NCBI RefSeq assembly: GCF_003327285.1
Contig: NZ_KZ848473.1
Span: forward strand, 558,001-622,000
Reading direction: 5' to 3'
Source of the DNA: Microbacterium sorbitolivorans
Lineage (GTDB): Bacteria; Actinomycetota; Actinomycetes; Actinomycetales; Microbacteriaceae
Length of the DNA stretch: 64,000 bases
The notes under the pieces are model-generated. The model was not told where the DNA came from, did not search any database, and saw nothing but the letters and a program-made list of their open reading frames with translations. The translations under genes and the position numbers were made by a program. The number at the start of each line of letters is the position of its first letter. Positions within the stretch are counted from its first letter, which is position 1. Below are positions 32,864 through 41,385 of the stretch, in pieces.

Positions 32864-34118
32864 GGCGGCGGCGAGACGGGACACCCCGTCTCGCCGCGAT
32901 GGCCCACGCCGCCTGCAACATCTGCAGCTCCGGGCCGGGGCCAAAGACCTCGTAGTGGATGCTGTCGGCGTGCACGCCCTTTCGGATGAGGCCCGCGCGC
33001 ACCGCCGCCATGAAGGCGAGCGGCCCGCACAGGTAGACCTCGGCATTGCTCTCGAGCGCGAGCTGCTCGAGGTCGACGCGGCCGGCGTAGACGAGGTCGG
33101 CGGTCGTCGCACCCGGATCCTCATACCAGCGCAGCAGCGACGCCGCCGGCATCTCGTCGACGATGCGCAGCATCTCGGCGCGGTGCGAGTGGGCGGCGGG
33201 GGAGCGGTCGGCGTGCACGACGTCGACGCGGCGCGCGGATCCGGTGCTGTGCAGGTGCTGCAGGAAGCCGAGGATCGGGGTGAGCCCGATGCCGGCCGAG
33301 ATGAGTAGCAGCGGCGCATCGCCGTCGGGCAGAGTGAGCTCGCCGAACGGCAGCGAGGCCTGCAGGCGGTCGCCCTCGAACACGTTCTCGAAGAGGAAGT
33401 TCGACACCTCGCCGGCCGGCACGGCGGCGTCGACGGCGGGCACGGCCTTGACCGTGACGCGCGCGCTGTCGGCCGAGCCGCTTCCCGTGAGGCTGTACTG
33501 GCGAATCTGGTGGGCGCCGTCCGGCAGGTCGACGGCGACCGAGATGTACTGGCCGGGCTTCCACGCCGGGAAGGCCGAGCCGTCGGGTGTCGCGAGCACG
33601 AACGAGACGGTGTCGCGCGACTCGAGCCGGCGCTCGCGCACGACGTAGGCGCGCCAGACGTCGCCGTCGGCGACGGCCGCCTCGGAGTACAGCCCGTGCT
33701 CGACCTCGATGAGGGCGTTCGCCATGTCCCAGTACACCTCGGTCCAGGCTGCGGCGATGTCGGGCGTGATGATGTCGCCGAGTACGTCGACGATCGCGGC
33801 GAAGAGGTGTTCATACACGACGGGGTAGAGGTCGGCCGTCACGCCGAGCGAGGCGTGCTTGTTGCCGATGCGGGCGAGCATGAGGCGCGGGTCGGGCCCG
33901 TCCTCCGCGACGAGCAGCGACGCGTAGGCGGCGATGGCGCCGGCGAGGGCGCGCTGCTGGTCGCCCTGGGCCTGGTTCGCGCGGTTGAACAGGTCGCGTT
34001 CGAGGGCGGGGTGCGCGTCGAAGAGGCGGCGGTAGAAGATCGGCGTGATGTCGCCGATGGCGGCGCCGACGGCGGGTAGCGTGGCGCGGACGGTCTCGAG
34101 GGCGGGTGCGGTCAGCAT
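32715..34118 (-). CDS. hmp: Flavohemoprotein (nitric oxide dioxygenase) with an abnormal C-terminal extension
   Basis: A 467-residue frame. The globin domain (1-~145) has Y29 and proximal H88 in RIGNKHASLGV. The FAD domain has RQYSLTG, and the NAD(P) domain has ISAGIGLTP and VYLCGPLAFM. The enzyme normally ends just after HYEVFGP, here residues 388-394, but this frame runs 73 residues further: through a 13-bp hairpin (32868-32897) and then antisense to helD for 149 bases, with an Arg/Ser-rich tail. Loss of the native stop or a frameshift near the end is likely. NO detoxification is inferred from the family. Confidence 0.88.
   Translation of the reverse strand: MLTAPALETVRATLPAVGAAIGDITPIFYRRLFDAHPALERDLFNRANQAQGDQQRALAGAIAAYASLLVAEDGPDPRLMLARIGNKHASLGVTADLYPVVYEHLFAAIVDVLGDIITPDIAAAWTEVYWDMANALIEVEHGLYSEAAVADGDVWRAYVVRERRLESRDTVSFVLATPDGSAFPAWKPGQYISVAVDLPDGAHQIRQYSLTGSGSADSARVTVKAVPAVDAAVPAGEVSNFLFENVFEGDRLQASLPFGELTLPDGDAPLLLISAGIGLTPILGFLQHLHSTGSARRVDVVHADRSPAAHSHRAEMLRIVDEMPAASLLRWYEDPGATTADLVYAGRVDLEQLALESNAEVYLCGPLAFMAAVRAGLIRKGVHADSIHYEVFGPGPELQMLQAAWAIAARRGVPSRRRLNPRGSRAASSPSSSRRSGRRRPRPRRRGKRARGERRSRTRDPSTPPPS
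32868..32897. terminator. Strong hairpin after the helD stop, inside the flavohemoprotein frame
   Basis: GCGGCGAGACGGG (32868-32880) and CCCGTCTCGCCGC (32885-32897) form a perfect 13-bp stem with loop ACAC, starting five bases after the helD stop. There is no T-run. Its position suggests the original intergenic terminator of this convergent pair. Confidence 0.65.
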
Positions 34119-34332
34119 GGGCGTCTCCTATGGGGCGAGCGGTGCGGAGCGGCGGAGGGGTCCGTCACTGCACAGTGAAACGCCGCCCCGTTTCTCCGGC
34201 GTCGCACCACCGTTGTCAACATGTGAAGAAGTCCTCACGGCCGCACCGCGCATCCGTGAGCGGGCCGTCTTCCGCACAAAGCCTCGTGCCGCGGCGCCGC
34301 GTGGCGCAGAATGTAGCCACGAGGGGGACACC

Positions 34333-34692
34333 ATGAGCGAAGTCAGAGATCCGCACCGCACCCGCACGGCCTACATCACGCTCGGCGCGCTCGTGCTCGT
34401 GGCGCTCGTCGCGTTCGTCGTCATGTACGCGCTCGCCCCGACCGAGAACGCCAACGGCCAATGCTCCGGCATCGGGTGGGGGTGCACGCTGACGCCGCGC
34501 GACACCCTCGTCTTCCTCGGCATGTTTGTCGGGATTCCCGCACTGCTCGGCACCCTGATACTCGGTGCCGTGGCGATCGCCGCGTTCGTGCGGTGGACTC
34601 CTCTGCTCGGCTGGCTCGTTGGGATCCTTGCGGCGCTCCTCGCCGCGGGAGTCTCGCTGGCGACCGTCGCTCTCGTGCTCTTCGTGTTCTAG
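34333..34692 (+). CDS. Hypothetical three-helix membrane protein
   Basis: A 119-residue protein with hydrophobic segments at about 14-34, 57-84 and 91-118. Between the first two helices lies a loop with two cysteines (NGQCSGIGWGCTLTPRD) that could form a disulfide outside the cell. A purine-rich GAGGGGG ribosome binding site precedes ATG 34333. No family is recognised. It is divergent from hmp across 214 bases in which no clear operator was found, and convergent with the decayed DUF222 gene. Confidence 0.75.
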   Translation: MSEVRDPHRTRTAYITLGALVLVALVAFVVMYALAPTENANGQCSGIGWGCTLTPRDTLVFLGMFVGIPALLGTLILGAVAIAAFVRWTPLLGWLVGILAALLAAGVSLATVALVLFVF

Positions 34693-34741
34693 CCGGACGC
34701 GAAGGAGTCGGTGCTCTCGAATATGGGCGCCTCGCCGGCAC

Positions 34742-36026
34742 TCACCCGGCCGGCGGATCCTTGCCTGTCGTGTCTGCCCGGCGAAAGCGCGCAGCCGGTT
34801 GAGTAACGTGCGCGAAGGTGCGGCGAAGTGCGAGGCGCGGCGTCAAGGCCACGGCGTTCCCGTCGGGGGAGTGGAGGACGAAATCGTCCTTGTCCTCCCG
34901 CGTGATGCGCCAACCGCCGCGGTGGAGCTGCATGTGATGGAAACGGCAGAGCAGGATTCCTCGGTCGACATCCGTTCGCCCGCCCTGCCCGAACGGATCG
35001 ATGTGGTGAGCCTCGCAGTACGAGGCCTGCCGGTCGCAGCCCTCCCATCGGCACCCTCCGTCGCGTACGCCGAGGGCGACGCGTTGGGCGGGCGTGAAGA
35101 GACGGCGAGTGCGCCCGACGTTGAGCGGATTCGCCGCGGCGTCGACATCCACGCGCACGACGCCCGTGTTGCATATACGCCGGTCGACGACAGACTCGGG
35201 AAGTGCGGTGAGCCCATCCTCGGCATAGCTGGAGGCGGGCGAACCCTGGACCGTGACGACGCGTACGCCCGCCATTTTCGTTATCGAGTTGATCGCGCAC
35301 GAGCCGCGCCTGCGCGCGAAGCTCCTCCACCGTGCGAACCTGCGCTTCCGCGAGAAGCTGCGTGGCGGCCGTCGACCAGGCGTCGCGCAGAGATGCCTCG
35401 GCGACCGCCTGCGTGTGCTCTGGCGTCACGACGTACGCGCGTTCCGACAGCGACGAGGGGTATTCGGCAGACAGATCTGGCGCGGGCATCGCGGCGCCCA
35501 ATTCGATCGCCTGCGTGGCGATGGCCGCCCTCGCAGCATCGAGGTCGGTAACCGGCGGCGGTGGCTCGCCGATTCCGAGGCGCACCGCATCGCTCTGCGC
35601 GACCGATAACCGCCCGGACACCACCGCGTCGCCGAGCGGAGCATGCCACGGAAGCTCGGTAGGTGCATGCGTCGTGAGCGGCTCGGCCTCGAGTAGCGCC
35701 TTCCCGACGCGGATCTGCCGATAAGTGCTCGCCCGCGACCGCCCCGTGAGTGCCTGAAGCAGATCGGTGGCATTGCGGTGACCGAGCTTCTGGGCCAGGC
35801 CCTCCTGCCCCTCGCGTCGCGTTGAGCGCTCGGCGATGACGGCGGCCGCAACCGTCTCAATTTGGTGCGCCTCCCGTGCGATTGCCGCGGCGGCGCGAGC
35901 GACCGTGAGGACCCGCTCATCGTCGAGCGCGCGGATCGTCGGGCGGACCTGCTCGGCGCGCTCGATGTGCAGATCGAAAAGCGTGGCGATCTGCCGCTGG
36001 AGTGCGTCGAAAAGGTTCATGCCCAT
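34742..36026 (-). pseudogene. DUF222/HNH endonuclease gene with internal deletion and frameshift
   Basis: The 5' part (36026 to about 35280) encodes a DUF222 domain (MGMNLFDALQRQIATLFDLH... LVRDQLDNENG). At about 35275-35285 the reading frame changes, and the downstream frame (to TGA at 34742) encodes the HNH end: LFTPAQRVALGVRDGG, CRWEGCDRQASYCEAHHIDPF and ILLCRFHHMQLH. In intact family members over 100 residues separate these parts, and these are missing here. The 5' frame alone continues as low-complexity arginine-rich shadow sequence to 34689. Such multicopy DUF222-HNH genes are common in Microbacteriaceae and often decay. Confidence 0.85.
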
Positions 36027-36089
36027 AGCCCACCAGCAACCACTGACATGCGAAGCTCGCGCGCGAAAAATCGCCGCGGATGAGCGGCC

Positions 36090-36590
36090 CTAGAAGAGCG
36101 TGTCGGCGCTGCGGTACCCCTCGAGCTCGAGCAGGAACGACTTGCGCTCGACCCCGCCGGCGTAGCCGGTGACGGACCCGTCGGCACCCATCACACGGTG
36201 GCACGGGATGACGATCGACACCGGGTTGTGCCCGACTGCCTGGCCGACGGCCTGTGCCGCGTTGGGGTTGCCGAGCTCGCGCGCGATCTCGCCGTAGGTG
36301 CGCGACTGCCCGGCGGGGATCCGGCACAGGATGTCCCACACGGCCTTCTGCTTCTCGGTCCCGGCGGGATCCAGCGGGAGATCGAACGACGCGCGCTCGC
36401 CTGCGAGGTACTCGGTGAGCTGCGTGGCTGCGGCATCGAGAAGCGGATCCGTGCCCGGCAGCGCCCGCTCGCCGAGCGTCTCGGCGGTCGGCGGGTACCG
36501 GTGCTGCTCGTACCAGACACCCGTGATCGCGGATCCGTTGCTCGCGATCGTGAGCGTGCCGAGCGGGGAATCCGCGAGAAGATGAGCCAT
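36090..36590 (-). CDS. ogt: Methylated-DNA-[protein]-cysteine S-methyltransferase
   Basis: A 166-residue suicide repair protein that takes methyl groups from O6-methylguanine and O4-methylthymine. The active-site motif IVIPCHRVMG is intact, and the helix-turn-helix RTYGEIARELGNPNAAQAVGQAVGHNP precedes it. The N-terminal domain is short, as in Ogt rather than the larger Ada. The start has TACAGT six bases upstream, consistent with a leaderless message. It shares a 29-base divergent promoter region with the DUF1992 gene. Confidence 0.94.
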   Translation of the reverse strand: MAHLLADSPLGTLTIASNGSAITGVWYEQHRYPPTAETLGERALPGTDPLLDAAATQLTEYLAGERASFDLPLDPAGTEKQKAVWDILCRIPAGQSRTYGEIARELGNPNAAQAVGQAVGHNPVSIVIPCHRVMGADGSVTGYAGGVERKSFLLELEGYRSADTLF

Positions 36591-36596
36591 ATCGCC

Positions 36597-36602
36597 ACTG
36601 TA
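36597..36602 (-). promoter_or_regulatory. Leaderless-type -10 element (TACAGT) of ogt
   Basis: On the minus strand TACAGT ends exactly six bases before the ogt ATG. It lies four bases from the opposing element of the DUF1992 gene. Confidence 0.5.
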
Positions 36603-36606
36603 CGCA

Positions 36607-36612
36607 TAGCCT
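36607..36612 (+). promoter_or_regulatory. Leaderless-type -10 element (TAGCCT) of the DUF1992 gene
   Basis: TAGCCT ends seven bases before ATG 36620. The two divergent genes thus share a 29-base intergenic region holding two back-to-back -10 elements. Confidence 0.55.
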
Positions 36613-36619
36613 GGAATGC

Positions 36620-37168
36620 ATGGACGACCCGCGGAGCAACGCGGCGCGATATCGCGCCGAGCGCGACGGCGAGGCCGAAGCCGCGCAGGCGAGCGGCCCG
36701 CCCCGATGGACGACGCGCGAGGAACGCGTCTCGGCCGTCGAGGCCTCGATCCAGGTGGCGATCCGGCGTGGCGACTTCGATAACCTGCCGGGCGCCGGCA
36801 AGCCGCTCGAGGGCATCGACAAGCCGCACGATCCCAATTGGTGGATCCGCCAGAAGATCGAGCGCGAGAACCTTACCGGGCTCGCGCCTCCCGCGATCCA
36901 GCTGCGGAACGAGCATCGGGCGATGGACGAGACCCTTGACGGGTTCTGGCGCGAGGACGACGTCCGCGAGCACCTCGCGGAGTTCAACAAGCGCGTGAAA
37001 TACGCGCGCATGCAGCTACAGGGCGGCCCGCCCGTCGTCACCCCGTTGCACGACGTCGAGGCGGACGTGCGCGCGTGGCGCGAGCGCCGCGCGGCAAAGC
37101 CCGCGCCGGATCCGGATCCCGCGCCCCGCGGATCCTGGATCGCCCGGTTCCTCCGCGGCGCCGGATAG
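36620..37168 (+). CDS. DUF1992 family protein (DnaJ C28-like conserved domain)
   Basis: A 182-residue soluble protein. The conserved core is at residues ~36-75: VEASIQVAIRRGDFDNLPG, GKPLEGIDKPHDPNWWIRQK, then a helical region NLTGLAPPAIQLRNEH. The domain is shared with eukaryotic DNAJC28 but no J domain is present. Function is unknown. The C-terminus ends with an Asp/Pro repeat (PDPDPAPRGS) where GGATCC occurs three times within 28 bases. The SUMF1-like gene starts 10 bases downstream. Confidence 0.88.
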   Translation: MDDPRSNAARYRAERDGEAEAAQASGPPRWTTREERVSAVEASIQVAIRRGDFDNLPGAGKPLEGIDKPHDPNWWIRQKIERENLTGLAPPAIQLRNEHRAMDETLDGFWREDDVREHLAEFNKRVKYARMQLQGGPPVVTPLHDVEADVRAWRERRAAKPAPDPDPAPRGSWIARFLRGAG

Positions 37169-37171
37169 GCT
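37166..37171 (+). promoter_or_regulatory. Leaderless-type -10 element (TAGGCT)
   Basis: TAGGCT ends six bases before GTG 37178 and overlaps the end of the DUF1992 gene (stop TAG at 37166-37168). Confidence 0.45.
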
Positions 37172-37177
37172 CGGGCC

Positions 37178-37906
37178 GTGACCCCCGACACCGACATGGT
37201 CGCGATCGACGGCGGATCCGTGACGCTGCACGATCGCCGTCTCAAGATCTCGCGAACCGTCAGCCTCGAGCCGTTCGAGATCTCGCGCTTCGCCGTGACG
37301 GAAGAGATCGCTGCAGAGATGCTCGCGCTTCCTTCCGCGCACCCGCGGCGCCCCGTCGTCGGCGTCAGCTGGCAGCAGGCGATCCGGTTCTGCAACGCCC
37401 TCTCGGAGTGGGAGGGACTCGAGCCGGCATACGGCTACGACGGCGAGGTCATCACCTGGCACGTCGATTCGGACGGCTACCGCCTGCCGACGGAGGCGGA
37501 GTGGGAGTTCGCGTGCCGCGCGGGCTCACCGAAGGCCCAGTACGGCTCCGTGCCCGACATCGCGTGGAGCCGCGCCGATCACGTCAGCCACGCGCAGAAC
37601 GTCGGCGGCAAGATGCCGAACCTCTTCGGCCTCTTCGACATGCTCGGCAACACGTGGGAGTGGTGTTGGGACCTCCTCGATCCGACCCGCGGCGACGAGC
37701 GCGTCTTCCGCGGCGGCGGGTACGGCGATAGCGCCAACATCGATGCCGCGGTGCGTCGCGGCGACCGCCCGCGCACCCGCCACGACGACGTCGGCTTCCG
37801 CGTCGCCCGTGGGGCGTTCGACGGCCCGGCCGCGCAGGGATGGTCAGCGAAGGCCGACGAGATCTCGGCCGTGAGCGACCGCCCGCACGGCTGGTCGCGG
37901 GCCTAG
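37178..37906 (+). CDS. SUMF1/formylglycine-generating-enzyme-fold protein without the catalytic cysteines
   Basis: A 242-residue protein with the complete FGE-sulfatase fold pattern: FEISRFAVTEE, RPVVGVSWQQAIRFCNALSEWEGLEPAY, YRLPTEAEWEFACRAG, NLFGLFDMLGNTWEWCWD and VFRGGGYGD. The C-terminal region that holds the two active-site cysteines in true FGE reads AAVRRGDRPRTRHDDVGFRVAR, with none. It therefore belongs to the wider SUMF1 group (EgtB-like or binding proteins), and formylglycine formation is unlikely. There is no signal peptide. Its stop shares a CTAG with the stop of the convergent lipoprotein gene. Confidence 0.85.
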   Translation: MTPDTDMVAIDGGSVTLHDRRLKISRTVSLEPFEISRFAVTEEIAAEMLALPSAHPRRPVVGVSWQQAIRFCNALSEWEGLEPAYGYDGEVITWHVDSDGYRLPTEAEWEFACRAGSPKAQYGSVPDIAWSRADHVSHAQNVGGKMPNLFGLFDMLGNTWEWCWDLLDPTRGDERVFRGGGYGDSANIDAAVRRGDRPRTRHDDVGFRVARGAFDGPAAQGWSAKADEISAVSDRPHGWSRA

Positions 37907-38820
37907 GCCGCAACGAGCGCCGACGAGACGATCACGACGCCCTCGCCGTACTTCTCGTCGAGCTCGCGCTGTAGCGTGCCGTCGTCGTAGATCACGCTGA
38001 GTTCTACGTTGTTGTTCGCTCCCGTGCCGACGCCGAGCGACCCGTCGGTGTCGATCAGTTCGTGGACGATGTCGAGAAGCTCGGCCTCGGTGCGTTCGGC
38101 CGTCGTGACGCAGAGCATGCCGCTCCACACCTCGCGCAGCCGCGCCTCCGCGACCTCGGGATCGCCCGTGACCTGCACGTTGATGATCGTGAAGAGCGGG
38201 TCGTTCATCGCCTCCTCGTAGGCGAGCGATGAGTCGTCGCCGGGCGGCGGGGACGGGATCTCGTGCGGAACCGTGTCGACCCACGCGCCCGCGTAGTCGT
38301 CGAGCGTTGCCGCGACCGCGAACGCCTCCTCGCGGTCTTCCATCGTGACTGCCGACGTGTCGTTCACGCGCCACCCGCCGTCGGGCTCGGCGCAGGGGGT
38401 CGAGAAGTCGGTCTGCGGTGCGGGGCGCGACTCCAGCGGTATGTCCGAGATCGTCGTGACGTCAAACGTGTTGGCATCAGCGTCGTAATGGCCCTCAACG
38501 GCAAACAGCCCCCACCGAACGCCGTTGGCCTCCTCGAACGACTCCTCGAAGCCCTCCCACGCCCAACCGATGAGGCGAGGGCCCCCGCACTGAGGCGGAT
38601 AGGACTCGGCGACGCCGCCAAGGCAGAGCTCGGCGCCATCGCCGTCGTCGAGAACGGTCGCGAGGCCGACGGTCCGAAGGAGCGGATCAGACGGTTGAGC
38701 GGCAGGCTCCTCGCTCACCGTCGCGCACCCGCTGAGCAGGAGGGCCGACACGATGGCGACGCCGCCGACGCGCGATACGCGTCGTGCAGGGCGCTCATAC
38801 ACCTCACGCTTGGTACGCAT
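37903..38820 (-). CDS. Putative lipoprotein, hypothetical
   Basis: A 305-residue protein with an N-terminal signal and lipobox LLLSGC (Cys32) after a basic start MRTKREVYERPARR. The remainder is acidic and Pro-rich with no recognised domain; the C-terminal ~90 residues (INVQVTGDPEVAEARLREVWSGMLC... ELSVIYDDGTLQRELDEKYGEGVVIV) have alternating polar/hydrophobic strands. Lgt in this window would lipidate it. GATACT ends six bases before the ATG on the minus strand, a possible leaderless-type element. Function is unknown. Confidence 0.8.
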   Translation of the reverse strand: MRTKREVYERPARRVSRVGGVAIVSALLLSGCATVSEEPAAQPSDPLLRTVGLATVLDDGDGAELCLGGVAESYPPQCGGPRLIGWAWEGFEESFEEANGVRWGLFAVEGHYDADANTFDVTTISDIPLESRPAPQTDFSTPCAEPDGGWRVNDTSAVTMEDREEAFAVAATLDDYAGAWVDTVPHEIPSPPPGDDSSLAYEEAMNDPLFTIINVQVTGDPEVAEARLREVWSGMLCVTTAERTEAELLDIVHELIDTDGSLGVGTGANNNVELSVIYDDGTLQRELDEKYGEGVVIVSSALVAA

Positions 38821-38826
38821 GCGACC

Positions 38827-38832
38827 AGTATC
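38827..38832 (-). promoter_or_regulatory. Possible -10 element (GATACT) of the lipoprotein gene
   Basis: On the minus strand GATACT ends six bases before the ATG at 38820, matching the spacing of the TAnnnT elements although the first base differs. Confidence 0.35.
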
Positions 38833-38879
38833 GGCCGGATCCGCGGCACGAATCACGATCGTGACCGGATCGTTCTGGG

Positions 38880-41351
38880 CTACCCCTCGCGCATCCGTTT
38901 TGTGGTCTTCGCCGTCGCGGGCGCCGTCCACGGATCCTCCGGCCACGGGTGGCGAGGATACCGGCCGCGCATCTCCTTGCGCACATCCTGGTACGGGCCG
39001 TTCCAGAACGACGAGAGGTCCTCCGTCACGGCGAGCGGGCGCCTGGCGGGGGAGAGGAGGTGGAACTGCACGGGCACGCGGCCGTCGACGAGCCTCGGCG
39101 TCTCGGCGAGCCCGAACACCTCCTGCAGCTTCACCGCAACGACGGGGCGGCCGTCGCGCTCGGCCGGATAGTCGATGCGGGCGCTGGATCCCGAGGGTAC
39201 GTCGAGCCGCTCGGGCGCGAGCGCGTCGAGCCGGCTCGCCTCGGGCCACGGCAGCAGCCCGCGCAGGGCCACGGTCGTATCGATCGAGGCGAGCGACGAC
39301 CCGGTCACGTGCGGCGCGAGCCACTCGTCGAGGCTCTCGAGAAGCGCCTCGTCGGAGACGTCGGGCCACGGCGCCCCGATCTCGCGGTGGATCATCTGGA
39401 GCCGCGCGCGGAGGCGCGCGGCGCCCTCGCCCCACGGGATCCCGTGCTCGCGGATGTGCGCGAGGAGCGCGGCCTTCGCGTCGTCGCCCGTCGCCTTCGC
39501 GGGCGTCGACGAGAGCACGATGGATCCGAGCCGGCGCTCCTCCCGCACGCGCACGCGGCCGTCTTCCAGCCACGCGACGCGCTCGGCGCGCACGTGCCCG
39601 ATCTCGAGCGCGTCGGCCTCGGCGAGCGCCGCCGCGAGCCGGATCACCGCACCGGTCCCGTCGGCGACGCGGCCCTCCGCGCGCTGCACCTCCGCGACCG
39701 CGATCCACTCGGATCCGGCGAGCGACGAGCCCTCGGGGAGCGCCGCTCGCGTACCGCTCGCGAGCAGGTAGGAGCGCGAGCCGTCCGCGACACGGCGGGC
39801 GATCCAATCGGGCCGCGCAAGGGCGGCCACGGTGCCCGCCGACGGCGACGGGCCGGCCGTTCCACCGGCGATCCGGGCGAGTCGCTTCACGTCGTTCCGC
39901 CACCGCCCGACGCCCGGGGCATCGCCGCGGCGGAGCGCCCGCAGGAGCGCGTCGAGGTCGGCACCGGGCTCGCGGAAGTCGCCCGCCATCGCGGCAACGA
40001 CCTCGGCGGCCGTGCGCGGATCCGCCTCCGCCGCGACCAGCGCGCGCCCCTCGCGCGCGCCGACGGGCATCCTCGCGACGCGCGTGCCGAGCGGCGTCGG
40101 GCGCCCGGATCCGTCGACGAGCTCGAGCGCGCGGAGGACGTCATGGGCGCGCGCCATCGACGCCGCGGGCGGCGGCGTGAGCAGCTCGAGGCCGGCGCCC
40201 GCCGGGGTGCCCCACTCCGCGAGAGTGAGCGCCACATCGACGAGGTCGGCCGAGAGGATCTCCGGATCCGACGCCGCCCGGAAGGCCGCGAATTCCGCCT
40301 CGGTATAGGCACGGACGGCGCGCCCCGGACCCTGCCTGGCCGCGCGGCCGGCGCGCTGATCGGCGCTCGCCCGCGACGCGCTGACCGTGACGAGCCCCGA
40401 CATGTCGCGAGCCTGGTCGCGGCGCACCTCGCGAGACAGCCCCGCGTCGATGACGAGCCGCACGCCCGGCACGGTGAGCGAGCTCTCGGCCAGCGCCGTG
40501 CTCACGACGATGCGCGGCGGCTCGCCCGGCACCCTGCCCGACGTCGCGCGGTCCTGGTCCGCGGCCGGCAGGCGGCCGTGCCGGGGGAGCGCCTCGACGC
40601 CGGATGCGGACGACCGGATCCGCCGCACGACCTCGTCGACGTCACGCGCCGACGGAACAAACACGAGCGCGTCGTGGCCGCTGCCGGCCTGCTCGCGCAC
40701 GGTGAGGTCCGCGACGTGGTCGAGGAAGGCGCGCTCGACGCCCCGGGGCCCGATCCGCGGTGTCGCCGACGGGGCGTAGGCGACGTCGAGCGGGTGAAGC
40801 ACCGACGGGATCCGGACGATGGGCGCGCCGATCATGCGCGCCAGCGGATCCGCGTCGAGGGTCGCCGACATCGCGACGAGCACGAGGTCGTCGCGTAGCG
40901 CGCGCACCTCGCCGAGCAGCCCCAGCAACAGGTCGCCGTCGACGCTGCGCTCGTGCACCTCGTCGAGGATGACGGCGGCGACGTCCTCGAGCCCCGGGTC
41001 ATTCAGCAACCGGCGCAGCAGCACGCCGGGTGTGACGGTCTCGATGCGCGTCTCATCTGAGACCACCCGCTCACCGCGCACCGTGAAGCCGCTCGGGCCG
41101 CCGAGGGCGGATCCGTCGAGCTGCGCGATACGGCGGGCCGCCGCGCGCACGGCGACGCGCCGGGGCTGCGTGACGAGGATCCGGCCCTGGGGGAGCGCGT
41201 TCGCGACGAGCGGCGGCACGAACGTCGTCTTACCCGTTCCGGGCGGCGCCGTCACGACGACCGCGCCCGCGGCGAGCGCCCCCTCGATCTCGTCGCGGTG
41301 TTGCGAGACGACGAGCCCGGATCCGATGCGGGCGAGATCGAAGAAGTGCAT
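38880..41351 (-). CDS. hrpB: ATP-dependent helicase HrpB
   Basis: An 823-residue DEAH/RHA-type helicase. Motif I is VVTAPPGTGKTTFVPP, motif II is ILDEVHERS, motif III is VAMSATLDADPLARM, and motif VI is SADQRAGRAARQGPGR. The HrpB C-terminal domain ends with PVQFHLLSPARRPLAVTEDLSSFWNGPYQDVRKEMRGRYPRHPWPEDP, the family hallmark. ATG 41351 is preceded by GGGAG. The cellular role of HrpB is poorly defined (RNA helicase or remodelling). It is divergent from the HAD gene at 41386. Confidence 0.94.
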   Translation of the reverse strand: MHFFDLARIGSGLVVSQHRDEIEGALAAGAVVVTAPPGTGKTTFVPPLVANALPQGRILVTQPRRVAVRAAARRIAQLDGSALGGPSGFTVRGERVVSDETRIETVTPGVLLRRLLNDPGLEDVAAVILDEVHERSVDGDLLLGLLGEVRALRDDLVLVAMSATLDADPLARMIGAPIVRIPSVLHPLDVAYAPSATPRIGPRGVERAFLDHVADLTVREQAGSGHDALVFVPSARDVDEVVRRIRSSASGVEALPRHGRLPAADQDRATSGRVPGEPPRIVVSTALAESSLTVPGVRLVIDAGLSREVRRDQARDMSGLVTVSASRASADQRAGRAARQGPGRAVRAYTEAEFAAFRAASDPEILSADLVDVALTLAEWGTPAGAGLELLTPPPAASMARAHDVLRALELVDGSGRPTPLGTRVARMPVGAREGRALVAAEADPRTAAEVVAAMAGDFREPGADLDALLRALRRGDAPGVGRWRNDVKRLARIAGGTAGPSPSAGTVAALARPDWIARRVADGSRSYLLASGTRAALPEGSSLAGSEWIAVAEVQRAEGRVADGTGAVIRLAAALAEADALEIGHVRAERVAWLEDGRVRVREERRLGSIVLSSTPAKATGDDAKAALLAHIREHGIPWGEGAARLRARLQMIHREIGAPWPDVSDEALLESLDEWLAPHVTGSSLASIDTTVALRGLLPWPEASRLDALAPERLDVPSGSSARIDYPAERDGRPVVAVKLQEVFGLAETPRLVDGRVPVQFHLLSPARRPLAVTEDLSSFWNGPYQDVRKEMRGRYPRHPWPEDPWTAPATAKTTKRMREG

Positions 41352-41373
41352 CTTTTCATTCTCCCGGATGAGA

Positions 41374-41379
41374 CAGAAT
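41374..41379 (+). promoter_or_regulatory. Leaderless-type -10 element (CAGAAT)
   Basis: CAGAAT ends six bases before GTG 41386 of the HAD hydrolase gene in the 34-base divergent gap with hrpB. Confidence 0.4.
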
Positions 41380-41385
41380 GGAGCG

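Noticed and set aside
34689..35280. The Arg-rich 3' continuation of the DUF222 frame as a real C-terminal domain
   Set aside because: It overlaps the correctly framed HNH domain in another frame and has the composition of shadow translation.
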